A DNA stretch of 64,000 bases from Lichenicoccus sp963693035 (lineage in GTDB: Bacteria; Pseudomonadota; Alphaproteobacteria; Acetobacterales; Acetobacteraceae). The position numbers and the translations under genes were made by a program. The stretch is taken from contig CAXMMQ010000004.1 in assembly GCA_963693035.2 (NCBI GenBank), positions 310,001 through 374,000 on the forward strand. The letters are read 5' to 3'. Below are positions 34,127-42,925 of this stretch, one piece after another. Position 1 is the first letter of the stretch. Every line of letters starts with the position of its first letter. The notes beneath the pieces were generated by a model that was not told where the DNA came from, did no database searches, and saw only the letters and a program-made list of their open reading frames with translations.

Positions 34127-35410
34127 ATGACAGGCGGGCGGACTATCTTTGCGCTCTCGACCGGCGCCGGTCGTGCAGCGATCGCCATCATGCGCCTGTC
34201 CGGGCCGGAATGCGGCTCGATCCTCGACCGTCTGTGCAAGGGAGGGCGCCCGGCGCCAAGGCATGCGTCGCTGCGGGATCTGCAGGCTAGCGAGTTGCTG
34301 GATCGTGCGCTCGTTCTTTGGTTCCCGGCGCCGCGCAGCTACACCGGCGAGGATTGCGCGGAGTTGCACCTGCATGCTGGTCCTGCGGTTGTGGATGCGG
34401 TGGCGGACGCGCTGGTGCAACTCGGCGCCGTTCCGGCAGAGGCGGGCGAGTTTACCCGGCGCGCCTACGCGCATGGCCGCATCGACCTTCTGGAAGCCGA
34501 AGGAATCGCGGATCTCATAGAAGCCGAAACCCAAGCACAGCGACGCCAGGCCCTGCGGCAGAGCGGTGGTGACCTGAGCGCCCTGTATGACCGTTGGGCC
34601 GCGCGCCTCCGGCAGGCGCTGGCCCAGCAGGAGGCGCTGATCGACTTTCCTGACGAGGATCTGCCCACGGAAGTGGAGGCGGCCCTGCTCCGTGAGATGG
34701 GGGCCTTGGGATCGGACATGCGGGTCCATCTCCGAGACGGCGAGGCCGGCGAGCGCCTGCGGTCAGGGCTGGTGTTTGCCATCGTCGGCTCGCCGAATGT
34801 CGGCAAGTCCAGTCTGCTCAATCGCCTGGCGCAACGGGACGCGGCCATCGTCTCAGCCACCGCCGGTACGACGCGTGATGCCCTGGAGATCCGTTGCGTG
34901 CTCGGGGAAGTTCCGGTGACCCTGGTGGACACCGCAGGGCTGCGCTCGACGGAAGATCTCGTCGAGGCGGAAGGTGTGCGCCGGGCCCGGCTGCATGCGG
35001 CGCAGGCGGATCTCGTGCTTCATGTCATCGAGGCCGGACAGGCTGGCCTCGGTCGCGACGATCGGACACTGGTGATCTGCAACAAGATTGATCAGCGACC
35101 GGCCGGGGAGGGTGTCCTTGGCGTGAGCGCCTTGACCGGAGACGGTCTTCCGGCGCTCAGGAATGCTCTTGCCGAAAGGGCGCTTCAGTTGACCAAGGGC
35201 AGCGCCGGCGTTCCACTCACTCGCGCCAGGCACCGCGCCGCAATACTCGAAGCCGCGTCACACATCAGCGGCGCTCAGGATGCCACTTGGGCGGAGTTGC
35301 GCGGCGAGGAACTCAGGTTGGCCATGCGTGCGCTCGGGCGGCTGACAGGCGCGGTGCATGTCGAGGATCTGCTAGACAGCATTTTCGGTCAGTTCTGCAT
35401 TGGCAAATGA
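34127..35410 (+). CDS. mnmE: tRNA uridine-5-carboxymethylaminomethyl modification GTPase
   Basis: This 427-residue GTPase, with MnmG, installs the cmnm5 group at wobble U34. It has the N-terminal tetrahydrofolate-binding domain (TIFALSTGAGRAAIAIMRLS), a helical domain, the inserted G domain with P-loop GSPNVGKSS near residue 222, DTAGLR and NKID, and the C-terminal FCIGK whose Cys is essential. ATG 34127 begins the conserved N-terminus; the upstream in-frame extension has no similarity. The ribosome-binding site is weak. Confidence 0.95.
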   Translation: MTGGRTIFALSTGAGRAAIAIMRLSGPECGSILDRLCKGGRPAPRHASLRDLQASELLDRALVLWFPAPRSYTGEDCAELHLHAGPAVVDAVADALVQLGAVPAEAGEFTRRAYAHGRIDLLEAEGIADLIEAETQAQRRQALRQSGGDLSALYDRWAARLRQALAQQEALIDFPDEDLPTEVEAALLREMGALGSDMRVHLRDGEAGERLRSGLVFAIVGSPNVGKSSLLNRLAQRDAAIVSATAGTTRDALEIRCVLGEVPVTLVDTAGLRSTEDLVEAEGVRRARLHAAQADLVLHVIEAGQAGLGRDDRTLVICNKIDQRPAGEGVLGVSALTGDGLPALRNALAERALQLTKGSAGVPLTRARHRAAILEAASHISGAQDATWAELRGEELRLAMRALGRLTGAVHVEDLLDSIFGQFCIGK

Positions 35411-35419
35411 GGCGGGCAC

Positions 35420-37318
35420 TTGAGCGCTGCATCGATCGGCAAGTTCGACGTAATTGTGGTAGGAGGCGGCCATGCCGGCTGCGAGGCGGCAGCCGCGGCG
35501 GCGCGCATGGGCGCCCGCACGCTTTTGCTCACGCACAGGCTGGACACTATCGGGGCGATGTCCTGCAACCCGGCGATCGGCGGCATCGGGAAAGGCCATC
35601 TAGTGCGCGAAGTGGACGCGCTGGACGGGCTGATGGGGCGTGCCGCGGACGCGGCCGGAATTCACTTCAAGCTCCTCAATCGCTCGAAAGGGCCGGCCGT
35701 GCAGGGTCCGCGCGCGCAGGCGGACCGCTCTCTGTATCGCGACGCGATCCAGAGCCTGCTGGCCGAAACCGAAAACCTGGTCATCGAAACGGGCCAGGTT
35801 GATGATCTGCGGTTCGATGCGCCTGATTGCCTGTCCGGCGTACGCTGCGCAGACGGCCTGGAGTTCGGAGCCGCCTGCGTCGTGCTGACCGCGGGGACCT
35901 TCCTGCGTGGTATCGTGCATTTCGGCCTCTCGGCCAGTCCTGCGGGTCGTATCGGCGAAGCCCCGGCCGCCCGGCTTGGCGCGCGTCTCGAAGCCCTTGC
36001 ATTGCCAATGGGGCGGCTGAAAACCGGCACCCCACCGCGTCTGGCGCGGAACAGCATCGACTGGGCCACACTTGCCGAGGATGCAGGCGACCTCGAGCCC
36101 GAGCCATTCAGCGCGCTGACGGCCTCGATCACCAACCGACAAGTTGCCTGTGGAATCACGACCACGACGGCAGCGACGCACCTGATCATCACGGACAACC
36201 TGGCGCTCTCGGCGGTATATGGAGGGGCGCTCGCGGGAAGAGGGCCGCGCTACTGCCCGTCGATCGAGGACAAGGTGGTGCGGTTCAAGGACCGCCTCAG
36301 TCACCAGATCTTCCTCGAGCCCGAGGCGCTTCCTGGCAACCCGGGCTGCGACCTAGTCTATCCGAACGGAATTTCGACCAGCCTGCCGCTGTCCATCCAG
36401 CGGCGTTTCGTTGCCACCATCCCGGGTCTCGAGCGGGCTCGCATCGTGCAGGCGGGCTACGCCGTCGAATACGATTACGTCGATCCCAGGGCTCTGCTCC
36501 CAACCCTGGAGCTCAAGAAGATCAAGGGCCTGTTCCTAGCCGGGCAGATCAATGGCACCACCGGCTATGAAGAGGCTGCAGCGCAAGGCATTGTCGCAGG
36601 TATCAACGCAGCCCGGCGTGCCGGCGGCAAAGACGCGATCACGATCGATCGCGGCGCCGGCTATATCGGCGTCATGATCGACGACCTGACGACGCAGGGC
36701 GTCAGCGAGCCGTATCGCATGTTCACGTCACGAGCCGAGTACAGGCTGTCTCTGCGAGCCGACAATGCGGATCTGCGACTGACCGGGCTGGGGATGAAGT
36801 TGGGATGCGTCGCCGCCCGGCGTAGCAGTCTCTTCGTGGCGGCGGAGCGTGCGGTGTCCGAGGCGATGCTGCGTGCCTTGTCAGACAGTTACGACGCACG
36901 CTCACTGCGCGCTGCCGGATTTTCACCGCCGGCCGACGGCCGACGGAAGAGCCTGCTCGGACTGCTTTCAGGCCCCGCGGTCACGGAGGAGCAAATGCAA
37001 AGGATCGCTCCCTGGTTCATTGACCTGCCCGACCGCGTTCGGCGGCACGTGGAAACAGAAGCTCGTTATAGCGGATATCTGAGCCGCCAGAGCAGGGAGA
37101 TCAAGCAGCTTGCCATGGACATGGCGATGACGTTGCCACCCGATCTCGATTACGAGCGCATCGGCGGTCTCAGTTCCGAGATGCGCGAGCGTCTGGGTGT
37201 CGCAAGACCTGCAAGCTTCAGCGCGGCTCAGCGTGTCCCAGGCGTAACACCCTCGGCCCTGGTCGCGCTGCTTGGGCATCTCCAGCAGGAGCATCGCGCC
37301 GGCGCGTCCTGTGGATAG
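35420..37318 (+). CDS. mnmG: tRNA uridine-5-carboxymethylaminomethyl modification enzyme MnmG
   Basis: This 632-residue FAD enzyme partners MnmE in wobble-uridine modification. The FAD motif VIVVGGGHAGCEAA lies at residues 11-24. The GidA signatures GPRYCPSIEDKVVRF, LEPEALPGNPGCDLVYPNG and GQINGTTGYEEAAAQG follow, with the helical C-terminal domain complete. The start is a TTG preceded by GAGGCGGG. It lies 9 bp after mnmE. Its stop codon is inside the parS site. Confidence 0.96.
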   Translation: MSAASIGKFDVIVVGGGHAGCEAAAAAARMGARTLLLTHRLDTIGAMSCNPAIGGIGKGHLVREVDALDGLMGRAADAAGIHFKLLNRSKGPAVQGPRAQADRSLYRDAIQSLLAETENLVIETGQVDDLRFDAPDCLSGVRCADGLEFGAACVVLTAGTFLRGIVHFGLSASPAGRIGEAPAARLGARLEALALPMGRLKTGTPPRLARNSIDWATLAEDAGDLEPEPFSALTASITNRQVACGITTTTAATHLIITDNLALSAVYGGALAGRGPRYCPSIEDKVVRFKDRLSHQIFLEPEALPGNPGCDLVYPNGISTSLPLSIQRRFVATIPGLERARIVQAGYAVEYDYVDPRALLPTLELKKIKGLFLAGQINGTTGYEEAAAQGIVAGINAARRAGGKDAITIDRGAGYIGVMIDDLTTQGVSEPYRMFTSRAEYRLSLRADNADLRLTGLGMKLGCVAARRSSLFVAAERAVSEAMLRALSDSYDARSLRAAGFSPPADGRRKSLLGLLSGPAVTEEQMQRIAPWFIDLPDRVRRHVETEARYSGYLSRQSREIKQLAMDMAMTLPPDLDYERIGGLSSEMRERLGVARPASFSAAQRVPGVTPSALVALLGHLQQEHRAGASCG

Positions 37319-37332
37319 TTTCACGTGAAACA
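37317..37332. other. parS centromere-like site
   Basis: The 16-mer AGTTTCACGTGAAACA matches the bacterial parS consensus TGTTTCACGTGAAACA at 15 of 16 positions, keeping the full 14 bp palindrome GTTTCACGTGAAAC. It covers the end of mnmG (stop 37316-37318) and the GTG start of rsmG (37325). parA and parB follow within 2.4 kb. ParB binds parS and spreads to organise origin segregation. Confidence 0.93.
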
Positions 37333-37942
37333 TCTTCCCGATGCGCCTGGAGAGGAAGTTTCAGCAGAGGTACTCGCTCGTCTGACAGCGTTCGCGAGCT
37401 TGCTTACGCGTTGGAACAGGCGGATCAATTTGATCGCTCGGCGAGAGCTCGACCAGCTCTGGAGCCGACATATCGACGATTGCGTCCAGCTTCGCGGCTT
37501 GGTCGAAAGCCAGGAGGCGATCACCGATCTCGGCAGCGGCGGAGGGTTCCCGGGACTGATCCTTGCAATCTGTGGCTGCAGCGCCGTGACCCTGGTGGAA
37601 GCCGATGGCCGCAAATGCAGCTTCCTGCGCGAAGCGGCACGCAGCAGTGGCGTCCAGGTCGCAATCGTCAACAGCCGGATTGAGGATGTCCGGCTTCCTG
37701 CCGCTGACGTCGTGACTGCGCGGGCGCTCGCACCGCTGCCGCAGCTGATCGAGTGGGCGCAGCCATTGCTTTCGGAGGCTGGCCGCTGCCTGTTCCTGAA
37801 GGGCAGACGGGTCGCGGAGGAATTGACCGCGGCAAGAGCGCAGTGGCACATGATGGTCGCCCAAACGCCGAGTCGGACCGATGCGGATGGCGTGATTCTG
37901 AGCCTGAGCCAGATCAGACGCAAGGCGCCCATGAACTGCTAG
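37325..37942 (+). CDS. rsmG: 16S rRNA (guanine(527)-N7)-methyltransferase
   Basis: This 205-residue SAM-dependent enzyme methylates G527 of 16S rRNA. It has ASLLTRWNRRINLIARRELD, the motif I DLGSGGGFPGLILAI near residue 70, and VTARALAPLPQLIEWA. Loss of RsmG gives low-level streptomycin resistance in other bacteria. The GTG start lies within the parS palindrome and has no strong ribosome-binding site, so translation may depend on coupling to mnmG 7 bp upstream. Confidence 0.94.
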   Translation: MKHLPDAPGEEVSAEVLARLTAFASLLTRWNRRINLIARRELDQLWSRHIDDCVQLRGLVESQEAITDLGSGGGFPGLILAICGCSAVTLVEADGRKCSFLREAARSSGVQVAIVNSRIEDVRLPAADVVTARALAPLPQLIEWAQPLLSEAGRCLFLKGRRVAEELTAARAQWHMMVAQTPSRTDADGVILSLSQIRRKAPMNC

Positions 37943-37955
37943 CGGCGAGGCACCC

Positions 37956-38756
37956 ATTCCCCACATCATCGCAATCGCCAACCAGAAGGGCGGTGTCGGC
38001 AAGACCACGACGGCGATCAACCTGGCCACATCCCTTGCCGGAACCGGCCTGCGCATCCTCCTGATCGATCTCGATCCGCAGGGTAACGCCTCGACCGGTC
38101 TCGGACTTGAGTATGGCGCCCGCAGGACCGGCAGCTACGCGATGCTGGCGGAGCAACAACCTCTGACTGGCTTGGTCCGAGAGACCGAGGTGGAGCGGCT
38201 ATCCCTGTTGCCTGCAGATACCGAGCTTGCCGGCGCAGAGATCGAACTGGTGGCCTACGAGCGGCGTGAATTCCGGCTGCGTGAGGCGCTGTCGAAGAGC
38301 CGGTCTGCCGGACTGCCATACGACTTCATCCTGATCGACTGCCCGCCGAGCCTCGGGTTGCTCACGCTCAACGCGCTAGTTGCAGCCGATGGCGTACTTG
38401 TGCCGCTGCAATGCGAGTTCTTTGCCCTCGAGGGAGTGAGCCATCTGGTCAGAACCATCGACCGCGTCCGCCGGGCCTTCAACCCGCAACTCCATCTCCA
38501 GGGGCTGGTGCTGACCATGTTCGACCGGCGCAACAATCTTTCGGAACTGGTGGCGGAGGATGCACGCGGCTTCTTCGGGGCCCAGGTGTTCGAGACGCTG
38601 ATCCCGCGAAACATCCGCATCTCCGAGGCGCAGAGCTACGGCAAGCCGGCATCGCTCTACGACGCCAAATCCGCCGGATCGCTCGCTTACGCTAAACTCG
38701 CCGACGAACTTATCGAGAGGCTGAAATCACCAGACACAAGGAGCGTGGCCCAATGA
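37956..38756 (+). CDS. parA: Chromosome-partitioning ATPase ParA, apparent ATT start codon
   Basis: This 266-residue deviant-Walker ATPase reads (M)PHIIAIANQKGGVGKTTTAI, with the signature Lys in KGGVGKTT at about residues 11-18, then LLIDLDPQGNAST and DFILIDCPPSLGLLTLNAL. In this frame a TGA lies at 37932-37934 and no ATG, GTG, TTG or CTG occurs before the Walker motif. ATT at 37956, five bases after GAGG (37947-37950), is where related proteins start with ATG. The next ATG in frame (38142) would remove the P-loop. A sequencing error is the main alternative. It overlaps parB by ATGA. Confidence 0.9.
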   Translation: MPHIIAIANQKGGVGKTTTAINLATSLAGTGLRILLIDLDPQGNASTGLGLEYGARRTGSYAMLAEQQPLTGLVRETEVERLSLLPADTELAGAEIELVAYERREFRLREALSKSRSAGLPYDFILIDCPPSLGLLTLNALVAADGVLVPLQCEFFALEGVSHLVRTIDRVRRAFNPQLHLQGLVLTMFDRRNNLSELVAEDARGFFGAQVFETLIPRNIRISEAQSYGKPASLYDAKSAGSLAYAKLADELIERLKSPDTRSVAQ

Positions 38757-39649
38757 GTCCCAGGAAGGAGCCGCCGCCATCACGCCTTGGTCGTGGTCTG
38801 GCGGCACTGCTGGGCGATGCTCCACCTGCCTTGTCTCGCGCTTCAAGTGCCGAGCCTTCCGTGCACAGCCTGCCGGTGGAGGCGCTTGAAGCCGGACCGT
38901 TCCAGCCGCGGCAAGCGATGGAGACGGAAGCGCTGGCAGAACTGGCGGCATCGATCAGGTCGCGTGGGATCCTGCAGCCGATCCTAGCGCGTCCCGATCC
39001 GGCACGCTCCGGCATCTACCAGATCATCGCAGGCGAGCGGCGCTGGCGGGCGGCCCAACTTGCCGGCCTGCACGACGTGCCGGTGCATATCAGGGCCCTC
39101 GACGATGGCGACGCGATGGCTGCCGCACTGGTCGAGAACCTGCAGCGGCAGGATCTCAACCCGATCGAGGAAGCCGAAGGCCTGCAGCGGCTGATCGGCG
39201 AGTTTGGCCTTTCGCATGACGAACTGGCCGGCGCCATTGGAAAATCCCGCAGTCACGTCGCCAATACCGTGCGCCTGCTGCAACTGCCGCAGACCGTCCG
39301 CAGCGAGGTCGAGAACGGCGCGCTCAGCGCAGGTCATGCGCGGGCACTCCTTGGCTATCCCGATCCCGCAAAGGCGGCCCTGAAGGTGATTGCGCAACGA
39401 CTGACCGTCCGCCAGACCGAGGCACTGGCGCATGAGCAGCATACGGCGTCGCGACTGCCGCCGGACCCACGCCCGAAATCGAGCGACGGCGCACGCAAGG
39501 ATCCGGAAACCGCGGCACTGGAGCGTAGCCTTCGGGAGAAGCTCGGGCTGCGGGTCCAGATCATCTTCGACGGCAAAGGCGGCTCCCTCAGGATAGCCTA
39601 CGATAACCTTGATCAACTCGACGGCGTGCTCGCCCTGCTCAACCAGTAG
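38753..39649 (+). CDS. parB: Chromosome-partitioning protein ParB
   Basis: This 298-residue parS-binding CTPase starts MSPRKEPPPSRLGRGLAALL, the ParA-interacting N-terminus found in the family. The ParB nuclease-like/CTP-binding domain has QPRQ, GILQPILARP and the GERRWRAAQLAG box. The helix-turn-helix follows in LSHDELAGAIGKSRSHVANTVRLLQL, and a C-terminal dimerisation domain ends DQLDGVLALLNQ. It overlaps parA by 4 bp. Its likely target is the parS site 1.4 kb upstream. Confidence 0.96.
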   Translation: MSPRKEPPPSRLGRGLAALLGDAPPALSRASSAEPSVHSLPVEALEAGPFQPRQAMETEALAELAASIRSRGILQPILARPDPARSGIYQIIAGERRWRAAQLAGLHDVPVHIRALDDGDAMAAALVENLQRQDLNPIEEAEGLQRLIGEFGLSHDELAGAIGKSRSHVANTVRLLQLPQTVRSEVENGALSAGHARALLGYPDPAKAALKVIAQRLTVRQTEALAHEQHTASRLPPDPRPKSSDGARKDPETAALERSLREKLGLRVQIIFDGKGGSLRIAYDNLDQLDGVLALLNQ

Positions 39650-39741
39650 CGCCTGCAGCAGCGTCAGCCGATGCGTCTCGACCATGAGAGACGATGCAGC
39701 CCAGGTATCAACACGGCCGAAGCTGTGGAGCACGCACCTTT

Positions 39742-39765
39742 GCTTTAGGCTCTTGCGCCTGAAGC
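39742..39765 (+). terminator. Hairpin downstream of parB
   Basis: GCTTTAGGC at 39742-39750 pairs with GCCTGAAGC at 39757-39765 across a six-base loop: nine pairs including one G-T. It lies about 90 bp after parB and before tRNA-Lys. There is no T-tract, so termination is plausible but unproven. Confidence 0.4.
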
Positions 39766-39829
39766 AGTCCTGTCCTACTTCCCCTGCCACCGAGGCTTCG
39801 CTGCTTGCACGACCTCGGTTTGTGATCGT

Positions 39830-39905
<76 letters not shown>

Positions 39906-40141
39906 CGATCGGATCGATCCGCGTGACCGCTTGCCGATCAGTAACGTGGGTCTTTCAAGCCGAAGGCCTGGAGGTTGCCGGGGAGATTGTGACGCCGCGC
40001 GGAACCCGCGTGGTTGCATGCCGAACCCCATCTGATCGTCCAGGGCCCAGATCGACCAGGGCAGATCCAGATGCGCCGCCGACATACGTATCGCCTGCAG
40101 ATACCAAATTCGATTGCCTGGATTGAGCGTGCCCACCGCGC
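39906..40141. other. Non-coding stretch after tRNA-Lys
   Basis: About 235 bp with no gene I can support. Short frames on both strands lack ribosome-binding sites and family similarity. Confidence 0.35.
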
Positions 40142-40247
40142 CTAGAGCATGATCCGATCGATCATGCTCCGCTTGTCGTTTGATGGAGCAGCTTTATCCG
40201 ACACCTGGCATCGCGCAGCGATTCCAAGTGATCGGATGCTACTCTAG
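40142..40247. repeat. MITE-like palindromic element with CTAGAG ends
   Basis: This 106 bp element begins CTAGAGCATGATCCGATC (40142-40159) and ends with its imperfect inverse, GATCGGATGCTACTCTAG (40230-40247). The left end itself contains the 8 bp dyad GAGCATGATC/GATCATGCTC. Elements with CTAGAGCATGATCC ends are a common intergenic repeat type in Alphaproteobacteria. It has no coding capacity. Confidence 0.65.
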
Positions 40248-40720
40248 CTCGGTCATCGCGACAGACACGCCATACACACGTCCCCATGCGGTTGCCCGAC
40301 CGAGATCATGTTCCAACGGTTCCTGATCCATGTGCAGCGAGCACCAACATTGCGCAACCTGCAGCGAATGGACCTAACCTCCTCCGGACCTACCTGCAGA
40401 CGGACATAGGTGAAGCCGACCCGCTTGGGTGAAGCGGGCGATGCCTTGTCAAGATCGGATGCCTTGGGCCGAGGCGGCATTGCTCGGCGGAACATGGAAC
40501 CAGTGGGAAATGTTGATCCCCGCGCAAGCATACCCACCCGCGCCGGCGGTGCGTCCGCCATGGCCGATGGAACCGCAGCCACCAGACGAGCACGGACATA
40601 ACAGCGCCGGCCCGTCGTCCGAGGATTTTGGATGACCTCATGGACAAGCACCGTCCAAGCATCTCAGCTTCATAATCTGAGCCAGACTGAACAAGGCGGA
40701 TCCGATGACGTTTCTGTTCG
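40248..40720. other. Intergenic region between MITE-like element and hemJ
   Basis: About 470 bp downstream of hemJ and without a convincing gene. A 132-codon leftward frame (40253-40651) has Arg/Pro/Ala-rich composition, no motif and no ribosome-binding site. A short hairpin, CCCGCTT with AAGCGGG, lies at 40420-40438. Confidence 0.4.
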
Positions 40721-41170
40721 TCAGAATGGCTGAACGATCGCCATGATGATGATCACAACCATCAGCACAGTCGGAATTTCATTTGCAACCCGGAAATACT
40801 TTTCGGTCCTGGGGTTCCGGTCGAGGGCAAAATCCCGACGCCATCGCGCGCACGCGCCGTGAAAGCCCGCCATCGCGAACGCGCTCGCCAATTTCACCCA
40901 CCACCAGCCGGCATGCCAGTCGACGGCGCCAGGGGTCAACACCAGCAGCAGGCCGAACAGAAAGGACGCCACCATGGCAGGGTTCATGATCTGACGGAGC
41001 AGGCGCCGCTCCATTATCTTGAACAGTTCGCTTTGAGCCGATCCGGCCGCCGCCTGGCAATGGTAGACGAACAGCCTCGGCAGGTAGAACAGCCCGGCCA
41101 TCCAGGCGATTACCGCCATGACATGCAGCGCCTTCTCCCAGAGAAGGTAGGGCCCGAGCGCTGCGATCAT
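40721..41170 (-). CDS. hemJ: Protoporphyrinogen IX oxidase HemJ
   Basis: This 149-residue membrane protein has four hydrophobic segments: YLLWEKALHVMAVIAWMAGL, MNPAMVASFLFGLLLVLTPG, WWWVKLASAFAMAGFHGACA and EIPTVLMVVIIIMAIVQPF. HemJ (UPF0093) oxidises protoporphyrinogen IX late in haem synthesis. The conserved His in KALHVMAV, the FYLPRLFVYH box and the RYFRVANEIP-like EKYFRVANE motif are present. It overlaps the HAD gene by ATGA and shares the leftward operon with hemE. Confidence 0.93.
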   Translation of the reverse strand: MIAALGPYLLWEKALHVMAVIAWMAGLFYLPRLFVYHCQAAAGSAQSELFKIMERRLLRQIMNPAMVASFLFGLLLVLTPGAVDWHAGWWWVKLASAFAMAGFHGACARWRRDFALDRNPRTEKYFRVANEIPTVLMVVIIIMAIVQPF

Positions 41171-41877
41171 GTGGGGTCGGACGCGAGCGGCGCCTGCATC
41201 ACAAGCGGCGCCACTTCCTCGAGATGGCTGATCCTGTGCGGTATATGGCCAGGGTCATCCAGCAACGCCGGCATTGCGAGATCGCCATGCGGGCAAAAAA
41301 CAAGGCAGCCCATTCCTGCGGCGCGCGCGGCCGCCACGCCGGTTTCGGAGTCTTCCACGACAAGGCAGGCCTCTGGCGCGACAGTCTCGGCTCGCGCCGC
41401 GGCAAGGAACAGGTCGGGCCACGGCTTGGGATGATCGACATCGTGCGCGCTATGCAGACGGCCTGAAAGCAGCGCGTCCAGATACGTTCGCCGGAACTTC
41501 ACCTCCATTTCCTGATGCGAGGAGTTGGAGGCGACACGGATCGGTAGTCCCAGCCCCAGTACAGCCTCGAGCATGGCTCTTGCACCCGGCATGAGGACCG
41601 CTTCGCGCTCCAGCGTTGCAATCAGCTTGTGATGCATCTGCTTCGGCCAGTCGATCGGGAGGACGATCCCGTCGGTGGCCGCAAGTTCGGCCGCAATCAT
41701 GGATAGCGCCTTGCCGGCGAAGCGTTGCTGCACCACAGCGTCGCTGAGATCGGACCCGTGAGCGCGGATCTCGGCCGCGACCAGCCGATTCGACGGTGGT
41801 TCGCTGTCGATCAGCACACCATTACAGTCGAAGATCACCAGTTGCAGCGGCGTGCTTGTCAGACGCCGCTCAGCCAT
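41167..41877 (-). CDS. HAD-superfamily phosphatase/phosphoglucomutase-like protein
   Basis: This 236-residue protein has the HAD motifs: motif I FDCNGVLIDSE near residue 16, motif II VASNSS, motif III Lys in DHPKPWPD, and motif IV VVEDSETGVAAARAAG. In motif I the second Asp of the usual DxD is Asn. The cap insertion after motif I is of the beta-phosphoglucomutase/phosphonatase type. The substrate is not predictable. It overlaps both hemE (8 bp) and hemJ (4 bp), so it is in the haem operon though no haem role is known. Confidence 0.85.
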   Translation of the reverse strand: MAERRLTSTPLQLVIFDCNGVLIDSEPPSNRLVAAEIRAHGSDLSDAVVQQRFAGKALSMIAAELAATDGIVLPIDWPKQMHHKLIATLEREAVLMPGARAMLEAVLGLGLPIRVASNSSHQEMEVKFRRTYLDALLSGRLHSAHDVDHPKPWPDLFLAAARAETVAPEACLVVEDSETGVAAARAAGMGCLVFCPHGDLAMPALLDDPGHIPHRISHLEEVAPLVMQAPLASDPT

Positions 41878-42925
41878 GCCTCACAGCCTCGACGAGGGCT
41901 GCGACATGCTCCGGCGGGGTTTGCGGCAGAACCCCATGGCCGAGATTGAACACATGCGGCCGCCCGCGCACCGCCGTTCGGATTGCCTCGACAGCGTCAG
42001 CGAGCGCGCCGCCACCGGCGAGCAGGGCAAGCGGGTCGAGATTGCCCTGGGTCGTGATCCCGGGAGGCAGCAGGGGCGCCGAAACCTCAAGGTCGGTTCC
42101 GGTATCGAGGGCGACCGCCTGAATACCAGTCCTTGTCGCGTATCGGCCAATCGAGACGCCCCCCAGGCGCGGGAAACCGATGACCGGGATCGTCGGATGC
42201 CGGGCGCGCACAGCCTGAACGATCGCCTGCGCGGGAGCGATGACATGGCGGGCGAATTGTCCAGGCGGCAGCAATCCGGCCCAACTGTCGAACAGCATGA
42301 CCGCTTCGGCGCCGGCTTCGATCTGCGCGCACAGCATGTCCGCGGTGGACTGCGTGAGCAACGTCATCAACCGCTCGAACAGCGCGGGCTCCGAGTAGGC
42401 CATCAGGCGCGTACGAGCGAACTCCCGGGAGCCGCCACCATCGACCATGTAGCAAGCCACCGTGAACGGAGCGCCGGCAAATCCGATCAGCGCCGTTACG
42501 CCACCCGGCGCCACTCCCGCGCCGGCCGGATCGTCGAGCGCCACACGCAGTAGTCGCAACGCCTCCATGACCGGCGCCGTCCGCTCGACGACGCGCCCAG
42601 GATCCAGCCTAGCCAGGTCCGCTTCGCTGCGTATGGGCTCGAGCACGGGGCCGGTGCCATCGACGAAATGCAGGCTCTGCCCCATCGCCCAGGGCAGGAT
42701 CAGGATATCGCTGAACAGGATGGCGCCGTCCATGCCGAAGCGGCGGATCGGCTGCAGCGTCAGTTCGGTTGCGATATCAGGTGTCATGCAACGGGTGATG
42801 AAGTCGGCCTGCGCCCGCATGGCGCGGAACTCGGGCAGGTACCGGCCGGCCTGTCGCATCAGCCACACCGGCGGCGGCCAGACGGCTTCGCCGCCCAGCG
42901 CACGCAGCAATCGCTTCGTGGTCAT
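41870..42925 (-). CDS. hemE: Uroporphyrinogen decarboxylase
   Basis: This 351-residue cytoplasmic TIM-barrel enzyme removes four carboxyls from uroporphyrinogen III to give coproporphyrinogen III. The N-terminal signature PPVWLMRQAGRYLPEFR lies at residues 17-33 with the substrate-binding Arg residues. ILFSDILILPWAMG and GFAGAPFTVACYMVDGGGS follow, and the C-terminal FNLGHGVLPQTPPEH is complete. Its start borders the presumed replication origin, the same arrangement as in Caulobacter and other Alphaproteobacteria. Confidence 0.96.
   Translation of the reverse strand: MTTKRLLRALGGEAVWPPPVWLMRQAGRYLPEFRAMRAQADFITRCMTPDIATELTLQPIRRFGMDGAILFSDILILPWAMGQSLHFVDGTGPVLEPIRSEADLARLDPGRVVERTAPVMEALRLLRVALDDPAGAGVAPGGVTALIGFAGAPFTVACYMVDGGGSREFARTRLMAYSEPALFERLMTLLTQSTADMLCAQIEAGAEAVMLFDSWAGLLPPGQFARHVIAPAQAIVQAVRARHPTIPVIGFPRLGGVSIGRYATRTGIQAVALDTGTDLEVSAPLLPPGITTQGNLDPLALLAGGGALADAVEAIRTAVRGRPHVFNLGHGVLPQTPPEHVAALVEAVRHG

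Noticed and set aside
38142..38756. parA starting at the first in-frame ATG
   Set aside because: It would delete the Walker A motif and about 60 conserved residues that are intact upstream.
40253..40651. 132-codon leftward frame between the MITE-like element and hemJ
   Set aside because: No motif, no ribosome-binding site, composition of random GC-rich sequence.
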